A stretch of 64,000 nt of DNA from Bradyrhizobium sp. CSA207 (GCF_029051685.1 NZ_JAACFT010000030.1:1-64000), one strand, 5' to 3'. Shown: positions 15,400 through 24,738, counted from the first letter of the stretch. Numbers and translations are program-made. The notes: a model not told the origin generated them from the sequence alone.

Positions 15400-16761
15400 A
15401 TGCAGGTCACAGAAACCGTCTCGGAAGGTTTGAAGCACGAATTCAAGATCAGCGTTCCCGCGTCTGATCTTGACGCCAAGGCCGGCGCCAAGCTCGTCGA
15501 TCTCAAGGACAAGGTTCGCCTCAACGGCTTCCGTCCCGGCAAAGTGCCGGTCAATCACCTGAAGAAGGTCTATGGCCGTTCGGTGATGGCCGAGACCATC
15601 GACCAGACCATCCGCGACACTAACACGCAGCTCTTCTCCGAGCGCGGCTTCCGCCTCGCAACCGAGCCGAAGATCACGATGCCGACCGAGCAGGCCGAGG
15701 TTGAGGAGCTGCTGTCGGGCAAGTCCGACCTGACCTACACGGTCGCGATCGAAGTGGTGCCGGCGATCGCACTCGCCGACTTCAAGTCGTTCCAGGTCGA
15801 GAAGCCGGTTGCTGAAGTCTCCGACACGGATGTCGACGAGGCGATCAAGCGCATCGCCGATTCGAACCGCGGCTACGCCGCGAAGGCCGAGGGCGCGAAG
15901 GCCGAATCCGGCGACCGCGTCACCATCAGCTTCAAGGGCACCATCAACGGCGAGGCCTTCGAGGGCGGCGCCGGCGAGGGCATCCAGGTCGTGATCGGCT
16001 CCAACACCTTCATTCCCGGCTTCGAGGAGCAGCTGACCGGTATCGGCGCGGGCGAGACCCGTACGCTGAAGGTGTCGTTCCCGAAGAACTACATGAACGA
16101 CAAGCTGGCCGGCCAGCCGGCCGAGTTCGAGACCACCGCGACGCTGATCGAGGCGCCGCAGGACGTCGCGATCGACGACGAGTTCGCCAAGACGCTCGGC
16201 CTGGAATCGCTCGACAAGCTCAAGGAAGCTGCGCGCGAGCGGCTGGTCGCGGAGTTCGCGACCGCGACGCGCCAGCGCGTCAAGCGCGCGCTGCTCGACA
16301 AGCTCGACGAGGCGCATCGTTTCGAGGCGCCGCCCTCGCTCGTCGACGAGGAGTTCAATCTGATGTGGAACTCGGTCAAGGCCGAGATGGACTCCGCCGG
16401 CAAGACCTTTGCCGACGAGGACACCACTGAAGATGCCGCCAAGGAAGAGTACCGCAAGATCGCCGACCGCCGCGTGCGGCTCGGCCTCGTGCTGTCGGAG
16501 ATCGGCGAGAAGAACAAGATCACCGTGACCGACGACGAGGTCGGCCGCGCCGTGATCGAGCGGGCGCGCTCGATGCCGGGCCGCGAGAAGGAAGTCTGGG
16601 ACTATTACCGCAGCAACGCCCAAGCGTTGGCCCAGCTTCGTGCACCGATTTATGAGGACAAGGTCGTCGACTTCATCCTCGAACTCGCCAACGTGACCGA
16701 GAAGAAGGTCTCGCGCGAGGACCTTTACAAGGACGACGAAGCGGAAAAGACCGCCGCCTGA
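15400..16761 (+). CDS. tig: Trigger factor (ribosome-associated chaperone, peptidyl-prolyl isomerase)
   Basis: The 453-residue chaperone that binds the ribosome exit tunnel and folds nascent chains. The N-terminal ribosome-binding domain contains the signature loop GFRPGKVPVNHLKKVYG (about residues 44-60). The FKBP-type PPIase domain spans about 155-245 (GDRVTISFKGTINGEAFEGG). The remainder is the helical C-terminal chaperone domain. The ATG at 15400 gives the family N-terminus MQVTETVSEGLKHEF; the frame extends upstream without homology. It is the first gene of the tig-clpP-clpX-lon group. Confidence 0.96.
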   Translation: MQVTETVSEGLKHEFKISVPASDLDAKAGAKLVDLKDKVRLNGFRPGKVPVNHLKKVYGRSVMAETIDQTIRDTNTQLFSERGFRLATEPKITMPTEQAEVEELLSGKSDLTYTVAIEVVPAIALADFKSFQVEKPVAEVSDTDVDEAIKRIADSNRGYAAKAEGAKAESGDRVTISFKGTINGEAFEGGAGEGIQVVIGSNTFIPGFEEQLTGIGAGETRTLKVSFPKNYMNDKLAGQPAEFETTATLIEAPQDVAIDDEFAKTLGLESLDKLKEAARERLVAEFATATRQRVKRALLDKLDEAHRFEAPPSLVDEEFNLMWNSVKAEMDSAGKTFADEDTTEDAAKEEYRKIADRRVRLGLVLSEIGEKNKITVTDDEVGRAVIERARSMPGREKEVWDYYRSNAQALAQLRAPIYEDKVVDFILELANVTEKKVSREDLYKDDEAEKTAA

Positions 16762-16802
16762 GGGCGTTGAGAACGCCTTCTATTAAGGATGATCTGCGTA
16801 AC

Positions 16803-16838
16803 AGGCCCAACTAGCCAGGTGGCCGGCTGGGCCTCTTT
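16803..16838 (+). terminator. Probable terminator downstream of tig
   Basis: AGGCCCA (16803-16809) pairs with TGGGCCT (16828-16834), with further GC pairing inside, followed by CTTT. A smaller hairpin, GGCGTT-GAG-AACGCC (16763-16777), lies just after the tig stop. Confidence 0.6.
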
Positions 16839-17039
16839 GCGCGAATCAGCTTCAACTGCCGCGACGATTAAGCCTTAATGCGCTCCGCACTTGTCTGGCG
16901 CGAATTGGGCTATATCTGTGGCTTCGCCCTCTACCAAAGTTCCTGCATCACGGGACGTTCGTCGCCCTTCAGGCAAATCCAGCCAGGAAACTGGCAGCCA
17001 AGAGTGGCGACGTCCGCGTCCGAAAAACCTAGGTGACTC

Positions 17040-17675
17040 ATGCGCGATCCGGTTGAAACCTACATGAACCTCGTGCCCATGGTGGTCGAGCAGACCAACC
17101 GTGGCGAGCGCGCCTACGACATTTTTTCGCGCCTGTTGAAGGAGCGCATCATCTTCCTGACCGGGCCGGTCGAGGACGGCATGTCGACCCTGGTGGTCGC
17201 GCAGCTCCTGTTCCTTGAAGCGGAAAATCCGAAGAAGGAAATCTCGATGTACATCAACTCGCCGGGCGGCGTGGTGACGTCGGGCCTTGCGATCTACGAC
17301 ACCATCCAGTTCATCCGCCCCCCGGTCTCGACGTTGTGCACGGGCCAGGCCGCCTCGATGGGCTCGCTGCTGCTCGCCGCCGGCGAGAAGGACATGCGCT
17401 TCTCGCTGCCGAACGCGCGTATCATGGTGCATCAGCCCTCCGGCGGCTTCCAGGGCCAGGCCACCGACATCATGCTGCACGCCCAGGAAATCCTGAACCT
17501 GAAGAAGCGGCTCAACGAGATCTATGTGAAGCACACCGGCCAGACCTACAAGGCGATCGAGGATGCGCTGGAACGCGACAAGTTCCTCACCGCGTCGGAC
17601 GCCAAGGAGTTCGGCCTGGTCGACAAGGTCATCGACAAGCGCGCCGAGGAGCCGGCGGGCACGAAGGCCCCGTAA
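17040..17675 (+). CDS. clpP: ATP-dependent Clp protease proteolytic subunit
   Basis: The 211-residue serine peptidase that forms the tetradecameric chamber of ClpXP and ClpAP. The nucleophile Ser106 is in GQAASMGSLL and the catalytic His131 is in ARIMVHQPSGG. The MYINSPGGVVTSG loop (oxyanion region) and the DALERDKFLTASDAKEFGLVD C-terminal motif are intact. It is followed by clpX after 472 bases, so it probably has its own promoter. Confidence 0.97.
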   Translation: MRDPVETYMNLVPMVVEQTNRGERAYDIFSRLLKERIIFLTGPVEDGMSTLVVAQLLFLEAENPKKEISMYINSPGGVVTSGLAIYDTIQFIRPPVSTLCTGQAASMGSLLLAAGEKDMRFSLPNARIMVHQPSGGFQGQATDIMLHAQEILNLKKRLNEIYVKHTGQTYKAIEDALERDKFLTASDAKEFGLVDKVIDKRAEEPAGTKAP

Positions 17676-18147
17676 CACGACCGGGGGCTGCAATATCGAT
17701 CCTTGGAAGCTCCTTGGAATAGGTGTTGGGATTTCGGGATCGTCGGAGCGCCGTTGGCGTTAACGGCTCACTTCGCACGGGCGCAAAAAGTACCTTTGCG
17801 CCCCGCGGCAGGCGGAAGGTTCCGCTTTCGTGCTTGTTTTTCGTGGTAATCCAGCAACGCCGGGGTGATTTCGATCACTTCGCCCGTGCCAAGACCTGAA
17901 ATCACGGTATTGTCACGGGTAGCCGGCGGCCCCCCGATTAGCGAATTCTTGATAGTCGGGTGACAGCATGGTTGGCTACGATTGATCGACTATGATCGCG
18001 GAGAATCGAGCGACCGTGATTCGCACGGGATGCAACGCGTAGGGTCTTTTTTGGTACGGAATTTGCTCTATTTGATGGTCTGTACCGGCTGTCGTGCCGG
18101 AATAGAGCGATCGAGCGGACGGGATCGAACCGCGGACGGAGACATGA
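17676..18147. other. clpP-clpX intergenic region with a perfect inverted repeat
   Basis: A 472-base region with no credible gene. GGGCGCAAA (17779-17787) pairs perfectly with TTTGCGCCC (17795-17803) around a seven-base loop, but no T run follows. The rest presumably holds the clpX promoter, for which I could not fix boxes. A three-codon frame (Met-Asn-Glu-stop) overlaps the clpX start. Confidence 0.5.
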
Positions 18148-19419
18148 ATGAGTAAGGTCGGCACGAGCGACTCCAAGAACACGCTGTATTGCTCGTTCTG
18201 CGGCAAGAGCCAGCACGAAGTCCGCAAACTGATCGCGGGTCCCACGGTCTTCATTTGCGACGAGTGCGTCGAGCTCTGCATGGACATCATCCGCGAGGAA
18301 AACAAATCCTCGCTGGTCAAGTCGCGCGACGGCATTCCGACGCCGAAGGAAATCTGCAAGGTGCTGGACGATTACGTGATCGGCCAGAGCCATGCGAAGA
18401 AGGTCCTGTCGGTCGCGGTGCACAACCACTACAAGCGCCTCAACCACCAGACCAAGCACAACGACGTCGAGCTCGCGAAGTCGAACATCCTGCTGATCGG
18501 TCCGACCGGCTCGGGCAAGACGCTGCTCGCGCAGACGCTCGCCCGCATCCTGGACGTGCCGTTCACGATGGCCGATGCGACAACGCTGACCGAAGCCGGC
18601 TATGTCGGCGAGGACGTCGAGAACATCATCCTGAAGCTGCTCCAGGCCGCCGACTACAACGTCGAGCGCGCCCAGCGCGGCATCGTCTATATCGACGAAA
18701 TCGACAAGATCAGTCGCAAATCCGACAATCCCTCGATCACGCGCGACGTGTCGGGTGAGGGCGTGCAGCAGGCGCTGTTGAAGATCATGGAAGGCACGGT
18801 GGCTTCGGTCCCGCCGCAGGGCGGCCGCAAGCATCCCCAGCAGGAGTTCCTGCAGGTGGATACCACCAACATCCTGTTCATCTGCGGCGGTGCGTTTTCC
18901 GGGCTCGAGAAGATCATCTCGGCGCGCGGACGTTCGACCTCGATCGGTTTCGCCGCTCAGGTGCTGGCGCCGGAAGACCGCCGCACCGGCGAGATCTTCC
19001 GTCACGTCGAGCCCGAGGATCTCCTGAAGTACGGCCTGATCCCCGAGTTCGTCGGCCGCTTGCCCGTGGTGGCGACGCTGGAGGATCTCGACGAGACGTC
19101 GCTCAAGAAGATCCTGGTCGAGCCGAAGAACGCGCTGGTGAAACAGTACCAGCGGCTGTTCGAGATGGAGAACATCGAGCTGACGTTCGCCGACGAGGCC
19201 CTTGGCGCGGTTGCCCGCAGGGCGATCGAGCGCAAGACCGGCGCGCGTGGCCTGCGTTCGATCCTCGAGGCGATCCTGCTCGAGACCATGTTCGACCTGC
19301 CGGGCCTCGAAGGTGTGGAAGAAGTCGTGATTTCGCGCGAAGTCGTGGAAGGCACGGCCCGTCCGCTGTACATCTACGCCGATCGGTCCGATCGCGCCGT
19401 CGAGAACGCCAGCGCCTGA
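18148..19419 (+). CDS. clpX: ATP-dependent Clp protease ATP-binding subunit ClpX
   Basis: The 423-residue AAA+ unfoldase that feeds substrates to ClpP. The N-terminal zinc-binding domain has four cysteines (CSFCGKS and CDECVELC, residues about 15-40). Walker A is GPTGSGKT, Walker B is IVYIDEIDKI, and the ClpP-contacting IGF loop is present as SIGFAAQ. Length is standard. The neighbours clpP and lon make this a protein quality-control cluster, as in other alphaproteobacteria. Confidence 0.98.
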   Translation: MSKVGTSDSKNTLYCSFCGKSQHEVRKLIAGPTVFICDECVELCMDIIREENKSSLVKSRDGIPTPKEICKVLDDYVIGQSHAKKVLSVAVHNHYKRLNHQTKHNDVELAKSNILLIGPTGSGKTLLAQTLARILDVPFTMADATTLTEAGYVGEDVENIILKLLQAADYNVERAQRGIVYIDEIDKISRKSDNPSITRDVSGEGVQQALLKIMEGTVASVPPQGGRKHPQQEFLQVDTTNILFICGGAFSGLEKIISARGRSTSIGFAAQVLAPEDRRTGEIFRHVEPEDLLKYGLIPEFVGRLPVVATLEDLDETSLKKILVEPKNALVKQYQRLFEMENIELTFADEALGAVARRAIERKTGARGLRSILEAILLETMFDLPGLEGVEEVVISREVVEGTARPLYIYADRSDRAVENASA

Positions 19420-19543
19420 GCCAAGGGCGCTGAGAGCTCTAATCGTCCTGTCAGAAATGACGGCTGCGGAACGTATCTCCGCAGCTGGTGTTGCGTCGCT
19501 TGTCCGCGTGCGTAAGCGCCTGATGGCGCGCGTTTTTCAATGA

Positions 19544-19576
19544 CTTGACACCCCCCGGGTCGATAGCCACCTAATG
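19544..19576 (+). promoter_or_regulatory. Candidate heat-shock-type promoter upstream of lon
   Basis: CTTGACA at 19544-19550 is followed, after about 18-20 bases, by ACCTAATG. The CTTGAC element with a C/T-rich start to the -10 resembles alphaproteobacterial RpoH promoters. A sigma70 reading is also possible. It lies within the 328-base clpX-lon gap (19420-19747), which has no gene. Confidence 0.35.
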
Positions 19577-19747
19577 TCGGCGGCGAGTAACAATTCTCTT
19601 CAAGATTCGCCTCAGTTCCGATCCGGCAGAGCCCGGTCCGACCCTGCGAAGGACCGACCGGTTTTGCGGATCACCTCGGCACCTTGTGGCGGTTGCGCAT
19701 GAGCATGGCGGGCTGCGTGCAAGGGGGCAAAGCAAAAGGAAAAGGCC

Positions 19748-22171
19748 ATGACCAATCCAAAACCCAGGCCAACCATCGTCCATGGCGAAACGCACGCTTA
19801 TCCCGTGTTGCCGCTGCGCGATATCGTCGTCTTCCCACACATGATCGTGCCGCTCTTCGTCGGCCGCGAGAAGTCGATCCGCGCGCTCGAAGAGGTGATG
19901 AAGAACGATGCGCTGATCATGCTCGCGACGCAGAAGAACGCGTCCGACGATGATCCAGCGCCCGATGCCATTTACGAGACCGGTACGCTTGCCAGCGTGC
20001 TCCAGCTCTTGAAGCTTCCCGACGGCACCGTGAAGGTGCTGGTCGAAGGGCTCGAGCGCGCGCGCGTGCAGAAGTATACCGATCGCGCCGACTATTACGA
20101 AGCGACTGCGATTGCACTCGCCGACACCGATGCGAAGTCGGTCGAGGCCGAGGCCATGGCGCGCTCGGTCGTGTCCGACTTCGAGAGCTATGTGAAGCTC
20201 AACAAGAAGATCTCGGCCGAGGTCGTCGGCGTCGTGCAGGCGATTACCGATTTCGCCAAGCTCGCCGATACGGTCGCCTCGCATCTCGCCGTCAAGATCG
20301 CGGATCGCCAGGGCATCCTGGAGACGCTGTCGGTCACGCAGCGCCTGGAGAAGGTGCTGGGCCTGATGGAGAGCGAGATCTCGGTGCTCCAGGTCGAGAA
20401 GCGCATCCGCTCGCGCGTCAAGCGCCAGATGGAGAAGACCCAGCGCGAGTACTATCTCAACGAGCAGATGAAGGCGATCCAGAAGGAGCTCGGCGACGAC
20501 GAAGGCCGCGATGAGCTCGCTGATCTCGAAGAGAAGATCTCCAAGACCAAGCTCTCCAAGGAAGCGCGCGAGAAGGCGCAGCACGAATTGAAGAAGCTGC
20601 GCCAGATGTCGCCGATGTCCGCGGAAGCGACCGTCGTGCGGAACTATCTGGATTGGCTGCTGTCGATCCCGTGGAACAAGAAGTCCAAGGTGAAGAAGGA
20701 TCTGGAAGCCGCACAGGCGGTTCTGGATGCGGATCACTATGGGCTTGAGAAGGTCAAAGACCGCATTGTCGAGTATCTGGCGGTGCAGACACGCGCCAAC
20801 AAGCTGACCGGACCGATCCTGTGCCTCGTCGGGCCTCCCGGCGTCGGCAAGACCTCGCTCGGCAAGTCGATCGCGAAGGCGACGGGCCGCGAGTTCGTGC
20901 GCGTCTCGCTCGGCGGCGTGCGTGACGAGGCCGAGATCCGCGGTCACCGCCGCACCTATATCGGCTCGATGCCCGGCAAGATCATCCAGTCGATGCGCAA
21001 GGCCAAGTCGTCCAATCCGCTGTTCCTGCTGGACGAGATCGACAAGATGGGCGCCGACTTCCGCGGCGATCCGTCCTCGGCGCTGCTCGAGGTTTTGGAC
21101 CCCGAGCAGAACGCGACCTTCAACGACCACTATCTCGAGGTCGACTACGATCTCTCCAACGTGATGTTCATCACGACCGCGAATACGCTCAATATTCCGG
21201 GACCGCTGATGGACCGCATGGAGATCATCCGGATCGCGGGCTACACCGAGAACGAGAAGGTCGAGATCGCGCGCAAGCACCTGATCCCGAACGCGGTGTC
21301 CAAGCACGGTCTGGACTCCAAGGAGTTCTCGATCGACGACGACGCGCTGCTGCTTCTGATCCGCCGCTACACCCGCGAAGCGGGCGTGCGTAATCTGGAG
21401 CGTGAGCTTTCGACACTCGCCCGCAAGGCAGTGAAGGAGCTGATGATCTCCAAGAAGAAGTCGGTCAAGGTCACCGAGAAGTCTCTCGAAGAGTTTCTGG
21501 GTGTGCCGAAGTACCGCTTCGGCGAGATCGAGAGCGAGCCGCAGGTCGGCATCGTCACCGGCCTTGCCTGGACCGACGTCGGCGGCGAGCTGCTGACGAT
21601 CGAAGGCGTCATGATGCCCGGCAAGGGCAAGATGACGGTCACGGGCAATCTGCGTGACGTGATGAAGGAATCGATCTCGGCGGCGGCGTCCTACGTTCGT
21701 TCGCGCGCGATCGTCTACGGTATCGAGCCTCCGCTGTTCGACCGGCGCGACATCCACGTGCACGTGCCGGAAGGCGCGACGCCGAAGGACGGCCCGTCGG
21801 CGGGCGTTGCGATGGCCACTGCGATCATCTCGGTCATGACCGGCATCCCGGTCCGCCATGACGTCGCGATGACCGGCGAAATCACGCTGCGCGGCCGGGT
21901 GCTGCCGATCGGCGGCCTGAAGGAGAAGCTGCTCGCCGCTGCCCGCGGCGGCATCAAGACGGTGCTGATCCCCGAGGACAACGCCAAGGATCTCACGGAG
22001 ATTTCCGATGCGATCAAGGGCGGCATGGAGATCATTCCGGTCTCGCGGCTGGATGACGTCGTTGCCAAGGCATTGGTGAAGAAACCCGTGCCGATCGTCT
22101 GGGAAGAGGACACCAAGGTGACGGTGAAGCCGGACGGCGACGAAGCCGCCGGCGGCCTGACCGCTCACTGA
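19748..22171 (+). CDS. lon: ATP-dependent protease La
   Basis: The 807-residue Lon protease, which degrades misfolded and regulatory proteins. The N-terminal substrate-binding domain starts at YPVLPLRDIVVFPHMIVPLFVGR. The AAA+ module has Walker A GPPGVGKTS and Walker B LFLLDEIDKMG. The C-terminal protease domain has the catalytic serine in KDGPSAGVAMATA and the lysine about 43 residues later in GGLKEKLLAA. AAAGGAAAAGG precedes the ATG. A strong terminator follows. Confidence 0.98.
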   Translation: MTNPKPRPTIVHGETHAYPVLPLRDIVVFPHMIVPLFVGREKSIRALEEVMKNDALIMLATQKNASDDDPAPDAIYETGTLASVLQLLKLPDGTVKVLVEGLERARVQKYTDRADYYEATAIALADTDAKSVEAEAMARSVVSDFESYVKLNKKISAEVVGVVQAITDFAKLADTVASHLAVKIADRQGILETLSVTQRLEKVLGLMESEISVLQVEKRIRSRVKRQMEKTQREYYLNEQMKAIQKELGDDEGRDELADLEEKISKTKLSKEAREKAQHELKKLRQMSPMSAEATVVRNYLDWLLSIPWNKKSKVKKDLEAAQAVLDADHYGLEKVKDRIVEYLAVQTRANKLTGPILCLVGPPGVGKTSLGKSIAKATGREFVRVSLGGVRDEAEIRGHRRTYIGSMPGKIIQSMRKAKSSNPLFLLDEIDKMGADFRGDPSSALLEVLDPEQNATFNDHYLEVDYDLSNVMFITTANTLNIPGPLMDRMEIIRIAGYTENEKVEIARKHLIPNAVSKHGLDSKEFSIDDDALLLLIRRYTREAGVRNLERELSTLARKAVKELMISKKKSVKVTEKSLEEFLGVPKYRFGEIESEPQVGIVTGLAWTDVGGELLTIEGVMMPGKGKMTVTGNLRDVMKESISAAASYVRSRAIVYGIEPPLFDRRDIHVHVPEGATPKDGPSAGVAMATAIISVMTGIPVRHDVAMTGEITLRGRVLPIGGLKEKLLAAARGGIKTVLIPEDNAKDLTEISDAIKGGMEIIPVSRLDDVVAKALVKKPVPIVWEEDTKVTVKPDGDEAAGGLTAH

Positions 22172-22188
22172 TCTGCTACGAAAATGAT

Positions 22189-22214
22189 AAAACGGCGCCT
22201 TCGGGCGCCGTTTT
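22189..22214 (+). terminator. Rho-independent terminator after lon
   Basis: AAAACGGCGCC (22189-22199), TTCG tetraloop, GGCGCCGTTTT (22204-22214): an 11-bp perfect stem ending in a T run. Confidence 0.95.
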
Positions 22215-22244
22215 GGTTTAGGGGGCAGTTCCGGAGGCGGAGGC

Positions 22245-22649
22245 ATGCGGATCGACGGACAATGCCATTGTGGGCGGATCACCTATGAGGCCGAGATCGA
22301 CCCCGACGCGATCTCGGTGTGCCACTGCACCGATTGCCAGGCGCTGACCGGCTCGCCGTTCCGCGTGACGGCCGTCTGTTCCGGGACCGATGTCCACCTG
22401 ACCGCCGGTATGCCAAGGATCTACGGCAAGCGCGGCGACAACGGCCAGATGCGCTTCCAGCACTTTTGCGGCGACTGCGGTTCCCCGCTGTTCACCAGCG
22501 GCGAGGGCGACCAGGCCGGCGATTGGGGCATCCGCTGGGGCAGCATCCGCCAGCGCGACACCCTGCGGCCGGTGAGGCAGATCTGGTGCCAGTCGGCCGT
22601 GGCCTGGATCGATGCGGTGCCTGGGCTGCCGGGCCGGCCGCAAGACTGA
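22245..22649 (+). CDS. GFA-family (glutathione-dependent formaldehyde-activating enzyme-like) protein
   Basis: A 134-residue zinc-binding Mss4-like protein. The metal ligands are visible as CHCG (residues about 7-10), CHCTDC (about 26-31) and CGDCGS (about 75-80). The family was named for a proposed glutathione-formaldehyde role, but most members have unknown function. GGAGGCGGAGG before the ATG supports the start. It is a single gene between the lon terminator and tRNA-Val. Confidence 0.85.
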   Translation: MRIDGQCHCGRITYEAEIDPDAISVCHCTDCQALTGSPFRVTAVCSGTDVHLTAGMPRIYGKRGDNGQMRFQHFCGDCGSPLFTSGEGDQAGDWGIRWGSIRQRDTLRPVRQIWCQSAVAWIDAVPGLPGRPQD

Positions 22650-22751
22650 GCCGGGCTTGTAGAGACACTGCTCATGTTGAGGAGCCCGCCTTCGCCTAGA
22701 CGGCTTCGGCGTGGCAGCCTTCGCCCGCTTCGGATGGCTTGCCGAGCCGTA

Positions 22752-22766
22752 GCTCGCGAAGCGAGC
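22752..22766. repeat. Short palindrome in a repeat-like spacer before tRNA-Val
   Basis: GCTCGC-GAA-GCGAGC lies inside a GC-rich stretch (about 22660-22770) with several GGCTTCGGC/GCCTTCGCC segments. It looks like an intergenic repeat, and on the minus strand it lies just downstream of the tRNA, where it may aid 3' processing or termination. Confidence 0.4.
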
Positions 22767-22772
22767 CAAGGC

Positions 22773-22849
22773 TGGTGGGCGGTCACGGATTCGAACCGCG
22801 GACCCTCTCGGTGTAAACGAGATGCTCTAACCAGCTGAGCTAACCGCCC
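22773..22849 (-). tRNA. tRNA-Val (anticodon TAC)
   Basis: A 77-base tRNA including CCA. The acceptor pair is GGGCGGT/ACCGCCC, the anticodon arm is TCTCG-TTTACAC-CGAGA with anticodon TAC, and the T arm contains GGTTCGAATCC. Confidence 0.97.
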
Positions 22850-23162
22850 CACAGCGTCTCTTTAGCCCCGCCGCGGGTGTTGGAGCAAGGGGCCGTACGC
22901 ACCGTAGTTCGGCCCCAGGCAATTGGGCGCGGGGCAGGTTTCCGACGGGATGTTGACGGCGTACCCTTGGCCAAATGCGGCGAGCATTTGACCGCTTTGT
23001 TCGTGTCGCACGAGAAACCCCGCAGCAGGTCTCGCTGCAGGGCATTCTTCCGGTAGTGTGAATCGGTCGTCCGATCCGGATCGATTTCAACGCCGCTTCG
23101 CGGCGGGCAGGCGACGATCTGCCCCCGCCACACTGCCCTTCGACGAGACCTCTCGCCTGGTC
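22850..23162. other. Gene-free stretch upstream of tRNA-Val
   Basis: About 310 bases with no credible coding frame. It should contain the tRNA-Val promoter on the minus strand. I see no repeat or RNA gene in it. Confidence 0.4.
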
Positions 23163-23525
23163 TCAGGCGGTCTTGGTAAACATCGTCAGGACACCGTCGG
23201 CGATGTTGATCGCGACCACTTGCGACGAATTCAAGCCCTTGGCCTTGAGGACGGACGCTGCCTGCGGCGTGGCGTCGATAGACTTCCGAAGCGACTGTAT
23301 GTCTTCGTCGCTTGTATGCGCCACGATTTCATCGACTTTCGCGCGCACTGCCGGCTGCAATTCCTTGACATCGACGACCTCTATGCTCCGTATCACTGTC
23401 CTGGACTGATCGGACGGAGACTCGGCGCCGGGTTGCGAAGGTGCTCGCTGTGCCTGCACCAGAGCCGGAGTTCCGAGGGAGAGAGCTGCAACGATGACGG
23501 ATGCCGTGAAGCTGCGCATGGTCAT
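23163..23525 (-). CDS. Small secreted protein of unknown function
   Basis: A 120-residue exported protein. The signal peptide (MTMRSFTASVIVAALSLGTP, cleaved near ALVQAQ) is followed by a Pro/Ser/Gln-rich linker and a helical domain containing VDVKELQPAVRAKVDEIVAH and SLRKSIDATPQAASVLKAKGLNSSQVVAINIADG. I do not recognise the family. The start at 23525 has AAAGGAAAGG just upstream. It is divergent from the methyltransferase gene. Confidence 0.65.
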   Translation of the reverse strand: MTMRSFTASVIVAALSLGTPALVQAQRAPSQPGAESPSDQSRTVIRSIEVVDVKELQPAVRAKVDEIVAHTSDEDIQSLRKSIDATPQAASVLKAKGLNSSQVVAINIADGVLTMFTKTA

Positions 23526-23750
23526 GCCTTTCCTTTCCGGTTTGAGGAATGGGAAAACTATCGACCAAATCTGGTTGGCGTCTGATTCTGATGTGGCCGT
23601 TCGGTGAAACCAATGCGGCTGCAATGCGCACACGCCGCGGCGGCTCTGGTGATGTTCCCTCATCTGCCGGTCTTGCTCTGAAGTCGACGCGATGGACCGG
23701 GCGGGATGCAGTCACACGACATGTCGTCTTGACAATATTGGAGAGGAATA

Positions 23751-24611
23751 ATGGGCAGTACTACCGGCCACGAACTTAATGCCGATCAGATCGCCTATTG
23801 GAACGGGCCGAGCGGGCAGCGCTGGGCCGATCGCCATGCGGTGCAGGAGACGCTGCTCGGACCGATCGCGGATGTCTTGATCAGCCGCGCCAGGCCGCAG
23901 CCGGGCGAGCGTGTGATCGATGTCGGTTGCGGCTCGGGTGCTACGACGGTCGCGTTCGCGAAAGCGGTGGCGCCGAACGGTCTTGCGCTCGGCCTCGACG
24001 TCTCCGACCCGATGCTGTCGCAGGCGCGTGCGCTGGCGCCAAAGGGGCTGCCGCTTGATTTCGTGCTGGCGGATGCGACGGTCCATCCGTTCGAGCCGGC
24101 GAGCTTTGATTTGCTGGCCTCACGCTTCGGCGTGATGTTTTTCGCCGATCCGATAGCGTCGTTTACCAATCTGCATCACGCGCTGAAATCCTCGGGACGG
24201 CTGGCGTTTGCCTGCTGGCGCGAGCCGAAGGAAAACCCGTGGATGATGACGCCGCTGATGGCGGTCTACAAGCACGTGCCGAAGATGCCGCCGGTCGGAC
24301 CGGAGGAGCCGGGCCCGTTCGCCTTCGCCTCGGAGGAGCGCGTGATGCGCATTCTGAAAGATGCTGGCTTCGTCGACGTCGCGATGGAGCCGCACAATCT
24401 CGCGATGGACGTCGCCATCGGAGGCGGGCTGGATGCCGCCGTCGACGGCTCGCTCCAGATCGGCCCCGCCAGCCGCGCGCTCCAGGGCCATCCTCCGGAG
24501 ATCTACGAGGCCGCAAAAGCCTCGATCCGCGAGATGCTTGCGCCGTTCCTGAAGGGGCAGAGCGTTGCGTTGCAGGGCGCGATCTGGATCGTGACGGCGA
24601 GGGCGGCGTAG
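23751..24611 (+). CDS. Class I SAM-dependent methyltransferase
   Basis: A 286-residue Rossmann-fold methyltransferase. Motif I is VIDVGCGSGATTVAF (about residues 55-69), motif II is GLDVSDPML, and the post-motif segment FDLLASRFGVMFFADP marks the UbiE/methyltransf_11 type. The N-terminal YWNGPSGQRWADRHAVQE is typical of a subgroup of small-molecule methyltransferases in these bacteria. The substrate is unknown and neighbours give no hint. GGAGAGG precedes the ATG. Confidence 0.88.
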   Translation: MGSTTGHELNADQIAYWNGPSGQRWADRHAVQETLLGPIADVLISRARPQPGERVIDVGCGSGATTVAFAKAVAPNGLALGLDVSDPMLSQARALAPKGLPLDFVLADATVHPFEPASFDLLASRFGVMFFADPIASFTNLHHALKSSGRLAFACWREPKENPWMMTPLMAVYKHVPKMPPVGPEEPGPFAFASEERVMRILKDAGFVDVAMEPHNLAMDVAIGGGLDAAVDGSLQIGPASRALQGHPPEIYEAAKASIREMLAPFLKGQSVALQGAIWIVTARAA

Positions 24612-24628
24612 CGCCGCTGCTTCCTCGT

Positions 24629-24715
24629 CGTCATTGCGAGGAGCCCTTGCGACGAAGCAATCCAGGCTGCCGCCGCGGATACAGTCTGGATTGCTTCGCT
24701 GCGCTCGCAATGACG
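24629..24715. repeat. Palindromic repeat element between convergent genes
   Basis: CGTCATTGCGAG (24629-24640) is mirrored by CTCGCAATGACG (24704-24715), with inner arms CGAAGCAATCCAG/CTGGATTGCTTCG, forming an 87-base hairpin-like element. It shares the CGTCATT...AATGACG termini with the element at 51010-51104. It sits between the ends of the methyltransferase and CDF genes and may act as a terminator for both. Confidence 0.85.
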
Positions 24716-24738
24716 ATGTGGAGGCAGAGGCGCAAGCC

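Noticed and set aside
16762..17039. A riboswitch or small RNA in the tig-clpP gap
   Set aside because: Only the terminator-like hairpins at the tig end were visible. The rest shows no conserved RNA motif I can recognise.
19571..22282. A 903-codon open frame antisense to lon
   Set aside because: Its product is a low-complexity Arg/Leu/Asp/His-rich sequence without domains, as expected from the complement of a high-GC coding gene. Lon on the other strand is full length with all motifs.
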